Assembly (NCBI GenBank): GCA_027186245.1
Contig: CP114482.1
Coordinates: 1,369,001 to 1,433,000 of the forward strand
Direction: 5' to 3'
Length of the DNA stretch: 64,000 bases
Origin: Coriaria nepalensis
Lineage: Eukaryota; Streptophyta; Magnoliopsida; Cucurbitales; Coriariaceae
Shown: positions 14,640-24,529 of the stretch, one piece after another
Numbering within the stretch: position 1 is the first letter of the stretch
How the letters are laid out: each line of letters starts with the position of its first letter
Notes under the pieces: model-generated
Database searches by the model: none
What the model was told of the DNA's origin: nothing
What the model saw: only the letters and a program-made list of their open reading frames with translations
Made by a program: the position numbers and the translations under genes

Positions 14640-16655
14640 TCACAAATGGTAAGTAAAGAAGTTTTCTCGTTCCATCATGTGATTTTCTCTCGATCCAAAC
14701 ACCACCAGATCTACCCCCACCATTCGCTCCAACACAGAATAAATCTCGGCCATTTTTGGGTGAGAACAATCCCCAGCGAGAAACTCATAAACAAATCCAT
14801 CAACTTCAATCGAGCTACACCCGGGTACCTTTCTAACCCCTAAACCTTTCATTTTCCTCCTAACCTTCTTCACATCCTCCCACCTATTCACTGAAGCATA
14901 AATACCTGCAAGAAGAGTATGAATGCTTGAATCATTCAATCCCATCTCAACCAATCTCCTCCATATCCTCTCACCCATCTCCACATTTCCATGAATTCTA
15001 CACCCACTAAGTAAAGCACCATAAAGCGGAGCTAGGGTTTCATAATTCTCACTCGACAGAGATTTTTCTATCATCTCTTCTGCTTCTTCTAACTTACCAG
15101 CTCGACCCAGAAGATCAACTAAACACCCGTAATGTTCTACTTTCGGCTCAATGTGATAAGTTTCCTTCATGGAGTGGAAAAAAAGTTGCCCTTTTTCTAC
15201 TAATCCTCCATGACTACATGCGCTTAAGACACCAATGAATGTGATATCATCTGGTCTGGCTCCAATTTTTTCCATTTCTGAAAATAATTCCAGTGCTTTT
15301 GTTGTAAACCCGTTCATGGCAAGACCGCATATGATAGATGTCCAACAAGCCGTATCCTTTTCCTTTAATTCATAAAATATGTCCAAGGATTTTTCTATGT
15401 GCCCACATTTAGCATACATTTCGATAAGAGCAGTTCCAACAATGGCATCAATTGTAAATTTTTGTTCTTTAATATATTCATGAATCCATTTCCCTTGCTC
15501 TAGAGCTCCCATTTGAGAACATCCCGTAAGAAGACTCACCATAGTAAACTTGTCTGGTTTTACCAGTCCATCTCTACTACTCTGCATATCTCGAAAAAGT
15601 GCAACCGCTTCATCAAATCTATTAAACTGGACGTACCCATTAATCATAGCCGTCCAAAGAACAACATCCTTAACTGAACTTCTATCGAAAAGTTCTCTAG
15701 CTTCATCCAACTCACCACAATTTAAATAACCAGACACAATACTAGTCCAACAAATAACGTTTTTAACTGGCATTTCATCGAATATCTTCTGTGCAATATT
15801 TAAACATCCACATTTTGCATACATATCCAGTAAAGCATTACTAATTCTAGTAGTGAGCTCAATTTCATTTCCAACGTAGTTGTGAATTTCCTTACCAAGC
15901 TCTATATTTTTCGATGCAGAACAGGCGGAAAGAGTGCTTACTACCGTTGCTTCATCCGGTTTATGATTGCCCTCTAATTGCATTCGCCGAAATATCTCAA
16001 TAGCATCTTTGTGTTTCTCGCATCTAACATACCCAGAAATCATAACGTTCCAAGAAACCACATCTCTATCAGGAATTTCATCGAACAGTTGGCGGCCATT
16101 TTCAATACTCCCAAATTGTGCGTACATATCCATCAGTGAATTACAAACATAATTATCAAAATCAAGCCCGGTTTTTATTACAAATCCATGGATCTTACAG
16201 CCCTCCGAAACCTCCCATAAGGATCCGATTGACTTGAGAACAAACGGGTAGGTGAAATTATCTGGCCAGAGTCCATCTTCTCTCAACTGATGAAACAACA
16301 GGATGGGTTTTCTGAAATTACCTCTCTTCGCAAACGCTTTGATCATGACATTGTAAACGAAGAGAGGTGGGCTTATGATCTGATCGAAGATTCTCTGGGC
16401 GTAATGGAAGTTTCCGAGAGATGGGTCGGCACAGAAGGAGATGGCCTTGTTGAGGGTTTCTCTGTCTTGGCAGAGTCCGATTCGGAAGATCTGCGCCTGG
16501 ATTTGTTTGAGATGGGCCATGGATTCGCAATCTCGAAGGAGCTGGATGCATGATTTCTTCGTCAGTTTTGAGGTTGGTGTTGAGCTTGAGAAGTAATGGC
16601 AATGGCGGGAAAGGAACCTCCTTAGTTTTTGAACGTTGTGTTTACTAAGGAGCAT
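14640..16655 (-). CDS. E-class pentatricopeptide repeat protein (At1g31430-like)
   Basis: One uninterrupted 671-codon frame, as usual for PLS-class PPR genes. The first 30 residues (MLLSKHNVQKLRRFLSRHCH) are basic and serine-rich, consistent with organelle import. Repeats run from about residue 95 to 560 with typical cores (DVVSWNVMISGYVR, DVVLWTAMINGYVQF, KDTACWTSIICGLAMNG, DDITFIGVLSACSHGG). The E region follows (PLYGALLSGCRIHGN, LLAGIYASVNRWEDV, KVPGCSSIEVDG). There is no DYW deaminase domain. Such proteins bind organellar transcripts and direct C-to-U editing with a separate deaminase. By recollection it resembles Arabidopsis At1g31430. It is head-to-head with the GDP-fucose transporter gene. 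Confidence 0.92.
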   Translation of the reverse strand: MLLSKHNVQKLRRFLSRHCHYFSSSTPTSKLTKKSCIQLLRDCESMAHLKQIQAQIFRIGLCQDRETLNKAISFCADPSLGNFHYAQRIFDQIISPPLFVYNVMIKAFAKRGNFRKPILLFHQLREDGLWPDNFTYPFVLKSIGSLWEVSEGCKIHGFVIKTGLDFDNYVCNSLMDMYAQFGSIENGRQLFDEIPDRDVVSWNVMISGYVRCEKHKDAIEIFRRMQLEGNHKPDEATVVSTLSACSASKNIELGKEIHNYVGNEIELTTRISNALLDMYAKCGCLNIAQKIFDEMPVKNVICWTSIVSGYLNCGELDEARELFDRSSVKDVVLWTAMINGYVQFNRFDEAVALFRDMQSSRDGLVKPDKFTMVSLLTGCSQMGALEQGKWIHEYIKEQKFTIDAIVGTALIEMYAKCGHIEKSLDIFYELKEKDTACWTSIICGLAMNGFTTKALELFSEMEKIGARPDDITFIGVLSACSHGGLVEKGQLFFHSMKETYHIEPKVEHYGCLVDLLGRAGKLEEAEEMIEKSLSSENYETLAPLYGALLSGCRIHGNVEMGERIWRRLVEMGLNDSSIHTLLAGIYASVNRWEDVKKVRRKMKGLGVRKVPGCSSIEVDGFVYEFLAGDCSHPKMAEIYSVLERMVGVDLVVFGSRENHMMERENFFTYHL

Positions 16656-17204
16656 ACGAACCTTTCTGTAAATTTGAGTTTAGGCTCAAAACCTTAAACT
16701 AGCCATATAGATTTTGATTTGGGCTGGGATGGGATGGGCCGATCTCTATGGCCCATGGGCTCAGTCAGAGTAACGAACTGGACTAAACTGTAAACGGATC
16801 TTACTCTTATCCGCCATGCACGTCTTTACTGGTCAACGCCTTCCTTCTCTCTCCCCCACCGACTGTTACTTCATAGAACTTCGTGCTGGTTACGAATTTC
16901 AATGCCATTGATTTCTCCCTCTCTCTCTCTCTTTTCGAGCTCTCTTTAGGTCCTCCACTCCATCTTCTTCATCATCTTTCTCTGCAGCGCCTTCTTCCGA
17001 TCTCGCTGATCCCATTGCACTTGCTCAGCTCCGTTCATGATCTCAGGTCCTGCAGAATTTCACGGTGATGTGATGAAACTCCATTTCTCTCTATTAGCTT
17101 AATTTTCACTGTTGTTTAGAAACTGAATCGGAATTCGAGTAATTGTAAAGGAATCTGAATTTTTCAAGATCTTGTAGTTTCAGTCTGGTAATTTCAATCG
17201 AACA
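16656..17204. promoter_or_regulatory. bidirectional promoter between the PPR and GDP-fucose transporter genes
   Basis: About 550 bp between two divergent starts. It contains GGGCTGGGATGGGATGGGCC and further TGGGCY-type words (16720-16765). TGGGCC/site II elements are common in promoters of organelle and growth-related plant genes. A CT-rich leader (about 16915-17010) precedes the transporter ATG. Confidence 0.5.
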
Positions 17205-18248
17205 ATGTCTCCGATCCGTGTTGATGCTACGAAGCAGCATTACGCAACGAGCAGTCTTGTGATCGGATACGCGCTTTGTTCGAGCTTGCTTGCTGTGATA
17301 AACAAGTTCGCCATTACCAAATTCAACTATCCTGGCCTTTTGACTGCACTCCAATACCTAACCTCTGCTCTAGGGGTTTGGGTTTTTGGAAAATTTGGGT
17401 TGCTACACCATGATTCTTTCACAATCGAAACCGCCAAGAAATTCTTACCTGCCGCCTTTGTTTTCTACCTAGCAATTTTTACCAACACCAATCTTCTCCG
17501 CCATGCCAATGTGGATACTTTCATAGTGTTTAGATCCTGCACCCCTCTGTTAGTTGCCATCGCAGATACCTTGTTTAGGAAGCAACCTATTCCATCTAAG
17601 CTCACATTTGTTTCATTAGTAATCATTTTGGGTGGAGCTATAGGCTATGTTGCCACTGATTCAGCTTTTACCTTAACTGCTTATTCATGGGCATTTGCTT
17701 ATCTGGTCACTATTACTACTGAAATGGTTTATATCAAACACATGGTTACAAATCTGGGATTGAACACATGGGGCTTTGTGTTATACAACAATCTACTATC
17801 TCTTATGATGGCTCCATTTTTCTGGATCATTACTGGAGAGTATAGCGATGTGTTTTCTGCTATTGGATCGAATGCTGGAAACTGGTTCGATTCTGATGCA
17901 TTTTTTGCTGTCTCTTTGTCATGTGTTTTTGGTTTGGCTATAAGTTTCTTTGGGTTTGCAGCAAGAAAGGCGATCTCTGCTACGGCATTTACAGTTACTG
18001 GTGTGGTTAATAAGTTTCTTACGGTTGTGATTAATGTGATGATTTGGGATAAGCATGCTAGTCCTTTTGGGTTGGTCTGTCTTCTTTTCACCATTGCAGG
18101 GGGTGTTCTTTATCAGCAATCGGTTACTGGTGCTATTGCTATTGGTGCTGCTTCACAACATGAGTCTGTATCTAAGCAGGTTACGAGTGATAATGATAGT
18201 GATGAGAATCAAGGCAAGGGATCATCCGGTAAAATTGCTTCTGTATGA
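17205..18248 (+). CDS. GFT1: GDP-fucose transporter (GFT1/GONST4-like nucleotide-sugar transporter)
   Basis: Intron-free 347-codon frame. The protein is a drug/metabolite-superfamily nucleotide-sugar transporter with about ten hydrophobic segments, from SSLVIGYALCSSLLAVINKF to the last near SPFGLVCLLFTIAGGVLY. Blocks conserved in the NST-KT/GONST group include NYPGLLTALQYL, FTNTNLLRHANVDTFIVFRS, AYSWAFAYLVTITTEMVYIK and TAFTVTGVVNKFLTVVINV; the GxxNK signature in the last one is the presumed GDP-sugar binding motif. The hydrophilic tail ends KIASV. The role is import of GDP-fucose into the Golgi for glycan, xyloglucan and AGP fucosylation. By recollection it is closest to Arabidopsis GONST4/GFT1. 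No damage seen. Confidence 0.88.
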   Translation: MSPIRVDATKQHYATSSLVIGYALCSSLLAVINKFAITKFNYPGLLTALQYLTSALGVWVFGKFGLLHHDSFTIETAKKFLPAAFVFYLAIFTNTNLLRHANVDTFIVFRSCTPLLVAIADTLFRKQPIPSKLTFVSLVIILGGAIGYVATDSAFTLTAYSWAFAYLVTITTEMVYIKHMVTNLGLNTWGFVLYNNLLSLMMAPFFWIITGEYSDVFSAIGSNAGNWFDSDAFFAVSLSCVFGLAISFFGFAARKAISATAFTVTGVVNKFLTVVINVMIWDKHASPFGLVCLLFTIAGGVLYQQSVTGAIAIGAASQHESVSKQVTSDNDSDENQGKGSSGKIASV

Positions 18249-18976
18249 GTAATTTTTTTTCTTTTTGTTAAAAAATTCTCTGTTTTAAGTTTCAGCTTTT
18301 TTAATGGAAACACTAAGTGTGATCATGCATCCTTATTTTTCTATTCATGAGGTCGCTGAAATGTATGTCTGAGACTTGTACATGCCTTTTCATTTTCTCT
18401 TAGAGTTTTGGTTATGCACATACTTCATAAACAGAGTTATAGTGAATTCATAAGCATCATTTTTCTATGTCATTGTTGATTATATTTAGGAACCCCCATC
18501 TTAGAGCATTCACATGCTAGGGAAAGGAAATTGCAGATTTTTTCATGATATGAAATGTTGAAGAACTGCAGAAGAGTCTTTTTTCCTCTTGGCCAGTTTC
18601 CATTTTCACATCAAATTAAGAATCCCTTCCAAAACAAACCGATCTGGTTTCATTAGAATATTAATCATGCCTTTTCTCATGCAGTCAGAATATCAATCAA
18701 AGTAACCTCATTATGTTTCAAATTCTCATATTCCATTCTTTAAAAAATGTGTAATGGCCTTCTCAGGTTCAGGTTCCCCCCATTTCGCATAACCAGGCGA
18801 CCTACATATCAGTCAACTAGTTTGGAACATAAGAATCAGAACTGGATATTATATTACAGTACGGAAGATGCTTATAATCATAAAAGAGGGCCTATCATGT
18901 CAAAACTATCACTGCTCGAGTAATCTAACTCTATTTATGCCATTAACACAAAATAAACAACTCTCACCTCCTCCTT
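18249..18976. other. 3' flank of the transporter gene and spacer
   Basis: AT-rich, no gene recognised. It runs up to the stop codon of the inverted ARGONAUTE scrap. Confidence 0.4.
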
Positions 18977-19303
18977 TCAACAATAGAACATGACATTTTC
19001 ACGTTCTCTTTTAGTGCCGGCTTCACAACTGACTCATGTTTGGTCCGTGTACATTGTTTTTTATCGTTTTCACCCGGATCCGTTTCCATGTAGAACCAAG
19101 CTTGATAGGCGGCAAGATGGGCATAAAAACAGGAGGTACTGCATAGTTGTATAGGAACAGAATTGCCTTCTGCAAACACACTGATTATGCTCACGATTTT
19201 TATATGAAGTTGCAAAAAATTTACCTTTAGAAACCGACCTCGTGCACTGGTTAGTTTGTAACTCTACTGTTTCCTTTTTGGACCCCCTTGATCTCGCTGG
19301 CAT
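18977..19303 (-). pseudogene. ARGONAUTE C-terminal fragment (end of PIWI domain), frameshifted
   Basis: Reading the minus strand gives CTRSVS, then after an intron-like gap VPPV, YAHLAAYQAWFYMETDPG, KPALKENVK and finally VMFYC with a TGA at 18977-18979. This is the order of blocks at the end of plant AGO1/AGO5/AGO10 proteins (CTRSVSIVPPAYYAHLAA ... LKENVKRVMFYC). Two frame breaks are needed: one between VPPV and YAHLAA and one between ENVK and VMFYC. Everything upstream that would encode MID and most of PIWI is missing. It points away from the AGO N-terminal remnant that starts 0.4 kb to the right. Confidence 0.7.
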
Positions 19304-20077
19304 GCATCTTCGACTACAGTTCTTTTCTGATGGTGGAAATTTTTGGATTGAAGTGCTGTATTGATTACCATCATGGGGTCGATCTCATATTGTTTAGAAA
19401 CTTAGGGGTGTTTTTGCTTAGAACTTTTGCATGGTGTTGACGATTCACTGTGTTTATTCATCTTTTTTTAAGAGAATACAGCACTGTCGTTTTCTTCCTT
19501 CCTTGTATTATAAGCTTCAGTTTTTTCAGTTTTTCTCAAGAAACAAGAAAATAATGCCCCTCATTCAAGTGGAGGATCCTAAGGAGAAGTATGTGATATC
19601 AAATGAAGTAGTACTTTTGCAGAAATCTATGGAAGAGGAGGAGGAGAAGATTTAAGAGAGCTGATAAACCTGAGAAAATGGAACAAGTTAATCAATATAA
19701 CTCAAATGTTGAATCCTCTTTTTCTTCCTCTTCTTCATCTTGCAAAAGCATCATGTTTCCTCTGAGGCCTGGTTATGGCCAACTGGGCATTAAGTGTTTG
19801 ATCAAAGCTAACTACTTTCTTGCAAATATCCCAGAATCAGACATCACTCACCACACTGAGAGCAGAGGCCGGAGGCGTCGGGCGGTGGCGGAAGGATTTG
19901 GTCTTCCTCAGTGTGGGCGTACAATGATGGTAGTGCAGGTCTTCTTCTGCGATCCACGCGGTTTCAACTTTCAATTTTCTGTTTTTTTTGGGTTAATTAC
20001 CCGACCCATATTCGATCTGATGTGACGGATCAGATCAGATCGGGTCAGGTACAAATAAAATGCTCATACCTATATAA

Positions 20078-20080
<3 letters not shown>

Positions 20081-20135
<55 letters not shown>
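20081..20135. repeat. (TA)n microsatellite
   Basis: About 55 bp of uninterrupted TA dinucleotides inside the ARGONAUTE remnant. Confidence 0.95.
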
Positions 20136-20138
<3 letters not shown>

Positions 20139-20298
20139 CAGGTTAAGATCATTACGGAAGTCACTTCTCGGAAATGAACAAAACAATAATGATCCAATTG
20201 GTAAAACATAATAGAGAGAAAGATTTGGGGAATAGATTGCCTGTTTACGATGGAGGAAGAAATTTACACTCGGATGCATCCCCCCCACCCCCCAATTT

Positions 20299-21232
20299 CT
20301 ATGAATCACCAATACTTTAAAATAGGCTACGTATTTATATTATATCCATATTTGATACATGTATTTATTTATATTAATATGATACGTATTTGATATCATG
20401 TGGCTTATCAAAAAATAAAAGAAAATAAAATAATTTTCAATACTTTCTGATACTTTAGAGATGCTCTGTAAATAATATTTTATACGTCTTAATACCTTAT
20501 TATACTTTGGGATACTTCTACATGTCAATATATATATAAATGTTAACCTAATATACAATAACATTTTTCTTAACTTTATTTTATTTTTTATTCATCTTAT
20601 TTCTATACATTTTTCCTCTAGCCTCTATTCAATTTTGCATTCAAATATTTTCATATGATGTCTTTTAGTTTGTTTTGGTAGGTTTTTGAAGAAAACTAAA
20701 ATAATTACATATGATGCTTAATATTGATAACATTTTGAAGAACTTTAAATATATGAGACATGATATATAATCTTAAGAGAAATTTCAATATATTCTAGAA
20801 GCATATACTCTCAATGGAATGGTTTTGATTGAGCCATGTCATTACATTACAAATAGTAATGTGACTTTCATCTAGACTATTAAAAGTATACACTGTTAGA
20901 GTATATTAAAATTTAGACTATTAAAAGTATATACTCTTAGAGTAAATTAAAAGTTCATATAATCTTATAATTTTTAAGGAATATTTGAATAGATATAATC
21001 TGATAATTTATGTTTATATAATTTTCACTGATACATGAAATTATTTTTATTAGGTGTTAAATATTTTCAATAATTATATATTTATTATATTTAAAGTTTA
21101 AAAATAAAAATGATATTAAATTTAAAAATATATATCATTGCCGTATCATATTTTATATTTTTTAAATTTATTGTATCACCGTATCCGATATGTATCATGT
21201 CCGATACTCATATTCATACCCGTGCTTCATAG
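20299..21232. mobile_element. putative non-autonomous hAT-like element (about 930 bp) inside the AGO remnant
   Basis: The left end CTATGAATCAC mirrors the right end GTGCTTCATAG (reverse complement CTATGAAGCAC). Flanks CCCAATTT and CCCATTTA look like a decayed 8-bp duplication. The subterminal part carries repeated GTATCCGATAC-like words. The interior is AT-rich without coding capacity. It separates two blocks of the AGO N domain. Boundaries are inferred from the inverted ends only. Confidence 0.45.
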
Positions 21233-21705
21233 CCCATTTACTTCAAGAGAATTCACCATCACTTTACCACTTGATTATGATCACAGTGATCTTAACATTA
21301 GCAATAGAGAATTTACAGTGATGATCAAGTATGTGGGGTTGCAAGTATGCAAAAATTAAGAGACCTTCCTTCCGGGAAACAAGTCGCTAATACTCGACAA
21401 GCACTTAGAATTTTCGACATTGTCTTGAAGGAACTCACTGCTTAAAGGTAACACAATTTCTCTCTGTTTTTCTTTCTTACTATGTTGTTTTGGATAATTA
21501 TGTATAGCATTCTGTTACTTGATATATACATCACATTGTCAAGACTAGTTAGCTTAAGTTTTTCGGAGTATCCGGTTTCGAAAACTTGTATACCATGCTC
21601 ATGCTAACTAGCTAGCTAAGTTCTCATTTGTTATGTTTGTTATTCTTGTTCACTTATTTAGTGTTGTTTATTTCTTAACGGTTCAAGATTTTTGTAGGTG
21701 TATCG

Positions 21706-22680
21706 CGTGAGAGTTATATATAGTAAATAGAAATCAGTAAATAGTAAACAAAAATAAAATATAATAAATAGTAATATAGTAAATAGAAATATAATATGTA
21801 AATAATAAATAGAATCAAAATATATAATTTAGAATAGTCTATATAAATAATTTAAGTATTGGAATCTATAGTAACAAATAGAATTTTAAATGGATTATAA
21901 ACTAAGTAAGCAATTAAATATAAGATTGAAATTAGAGAGGTAAGAAATTGAGAATCAAATCAAGGCTTCGTATGCAACTATTTTCTTAAAATAGATTTAT
22001 CCTCTCACGTCAGTGCAGAAAGTGGAACGACGTCTGTCTCTTAAGATATAACAGAGATGAATAGCAGCAGCACACCACCGATACTATTCTGACGAACTCA
22101 AAATTAGTTCGAACTCTATCTCATTAGAAACTTTGAACCCTAGAGGGAGGAAAAACGGAGAGAGATAATGATAATTTAATATGAGTTTAATACAAATTTA
22201 AATATGATGAAACTGAATATTAAATTATACTATTTCATCTTCATACGTTTTTGCAGAAGAAAAAAAAATAATTCAAGAGAAGAAAACAAAAGGTGGGCCA
22301 AGGTGCGGGTGCACACGAGCCAAATCCGATCCGATCCGGATTTGCACCTTCCTACAGGCATGCGCAAGAGAGAGCATTCTAATTTATATTTTATTACCTG
22401 TTAACAAATGTACAATTCTATATAAATACTCTCTCACTTGTTTCCTTTTTCAATGTGGGATAAAATTTTTCTCCTTCATTTTTTCACTTCAAACCATTTC
22501 AAAGATTATACTTTAAGATTCAATTTCTCATTTACCAATTAATTATTTTGAGCGTATTATAAACCGATTCAAAATTTTCACAAAGGATAACCCGAATCAA
22601 TTTTGATATTTCGTTTACACAAACTAAGCCCCTCAAAATCAAGTATAAATATAATATATTGAAATATTAATTTTCCAACA
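21706..22680 (+). mobile_element. solo LTR-like repeat, copy 2, inserted in an AGO exon
   Basis: About 975 bp matching 12464-13410 in the same orientation, ending TTTTCCAACA. Flanking pentamers TATCG (21701-21705) and TATTG (22681-22685) may be a decayed 5-bp target duplication. Removing the repeat brings exon-like AGO sequence on the left next to VIGRFLYS on the right, which corresponds to the VGRSFYS part of AGO, so insertion was probably into an exon. No internal pol or gag genes. Confidence 0.6.
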
Positions 22681-23800
22681 TATTGTGATCGGAAGGTTCC
22701 TATATTCTCTGAGCAATAAGAAGCCTCGTCATCTGGAGGGGGCTTTTTGCAATCCTGGCATGGCTTCTACCAAAGTATAAGACCAACTCAGATGGGCTTG
22801 TCGATAGTGATAGGCACCCCTTCTTCTTTAGTATGAAATTCTTGTTTGCCTTCCCGATCTATGACTGACCTCCATACCGGTCGTAGATGCTGTAAGCTAC
22901 GGGCTGACCATAAAATCTCCAACAAAGCTTAAAACAGCCATCGAGAGCTAAGAGGGGGGCCAACAAGCTCTTAGATGTCTTTGTAGTCTTTCTAATGCTA
23001 ATGCCTTCTTCCTTCACAATTTTTTTTTTCTTCCAGATATGTCATCTACTGCATTCATTGAACCGATCTCGGCAATAGATTTTGTGGCTCAAATATTGGA
23101 CAAATCTATCTACTCGAGGCGGATTCGGATCATGTTAAGGTAAGTGATTTAATTAGTGTAAGAACTTTATGTAAGCAAAATTATTATGTTCTTTTAATGA
23201 GCCTCTTTTGTATAACTAACTATGTGAAGAAAACATTTAGAGGAGTGAAAGTTGAAGTTACTCATAGAGGCAACATATGGCGAAAATACCGAATTTCCGG
23301 GTTGACATTTCAGCCAACAAGAGAGCTAATGTAAGTCGTAATTTTTTTCATTACTTTTCTGCACATTATCATCATTCTTTCATACCCACAATTGACTTTT
23401 ATCTATTTAATTCCGGGTCACCTATAGTTTTCCGGTCGATGAGAATATGAACATGAAATCTGTTGTCGAGTACTTTCAAGAAAAGTATGGATACATTATC
23501 CAATATCCTCATCTTCCTTGCCTTCAAGTTGGAAATCAAAGTAACGTGAACTACTTGCCCATGGAGGTAATCAATTAAGTTCGTGCCTAAGGGATTAACT
23601 TTATACGGATCTATATTGTTCAGTTTTGTCCGTACCGAAAAATTCGTACCATGAATGTTTCTTTTTAAGCCCTGCAAGATTGTAGAAGGACAAAGATGCA
23701 CAAAAGGGTTGAATGAAAAACAAACAACTTCTCTTCTTGAGATCTCTTGCCAAAGACCCCATGAACACGAAACCGACATTTTGCAGGTCCAAGTCCGACC

Positions 23801-24529
23801 TTATTGTTATTATTATCATACCTTGGGTCTGCCTTTTAGCATCAGATTATTTATTATAAAGAATATTTATTATAATTATATTAAAAATTAAAGAATTAAT
23901 CCTACTATTCTATTTATTTATTTATTTATTTATTTATATTCATTCTTGGGTAGATGTTATTAGATTAGGCAAAGACAGAAATTTGGACGGATCTGAAATT
24001 TAAAATATCTAAAGATTTCAGCCTCAATCAGCAAAAATATAAATAAAATGTTTTGGCATGTGAACAAACAGCAATTTTAGGAGGCCTCAAACGAATGAAG
24101 AAAAATGGTATCTCCGAGTTTTTACTTTTGTCAAAATTACTACTTGTCTTTTTATGATGTAATCGGCATTATCTTTAATGATAAGGGTAAATCTGTCAAA
24201 CAAAATTTAAAATTTTCAGGACATGTTATTACAGAAAAACGACAAAACCCAAATAGAATCCAAATTTTCAATCTTTGTTTCCAATAAAAATGACATCAAA
24301 GCGGACAAAGGAAAAACAAAACAAACACTCACTTTTCTTTTTACCTTATGCCCTTTATGCCCCTCCTCCTCCTCCCTTCTAGACCTCTCTAGTACTTTTA
24401 TCCGATAGAGAAATAATTAGAATTAACTAAATTACTTTTTTTTTAAGTACTAATTAATCATTCTAACTTAAAATAACATTAGTAAATTAAATAATTAAAT
24501 TCCCTCAGAATTTGGTATTTTGAAGAACT
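23801..24529. other. AT-rich spacer
   Basis: Contains a TTTA tetramer array (about 23916-23940). No gene seen before the 3' end of the GARP gene. Confidence 0.45.

Larger units (their letters stand above)
19678..23800 (+). pseudogene. ARGONAUTE (AGO1/5/10-like) N-L1-PAZ remnant, broken by insertions
   Basis: Ordered plant AGO blocks lie on the plus strand. 19678-19860: FPLRPGYGQLGIKCLIKANY, FLANIPESDI. About 19905-19970, degraded: AYNDGSAGL. 21243-21434: REFTVMIKYV and, after a frame break, VASMQKLRDLPSGKQV and ALRIFDIVLKELTA. 22690-22805: GRFLYS and SWHGFYQSIRPTQMGLS. 23038-23140: [20 protein letters not shown]. 23232-23333: [20 protein letters not shown]. 23427-23566: [21 protein letters not shown]. 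23670-23786: [28 protein letters not shown]. The PAZ exons are nearly intact; the N-terminal ones carry stops and shifts. Nothing matching MID or PIWI follows, so slicer function is impossible. A hAT-like element (20299-21232) and an LTR (21706-22680) interrupt it. Confidence 0.8.

Noticed and set aside
16290..16602. Open frames on both strands within the 5' part of the PPR gene
   Set aside because: Shadow frames of the long PPR coding region.
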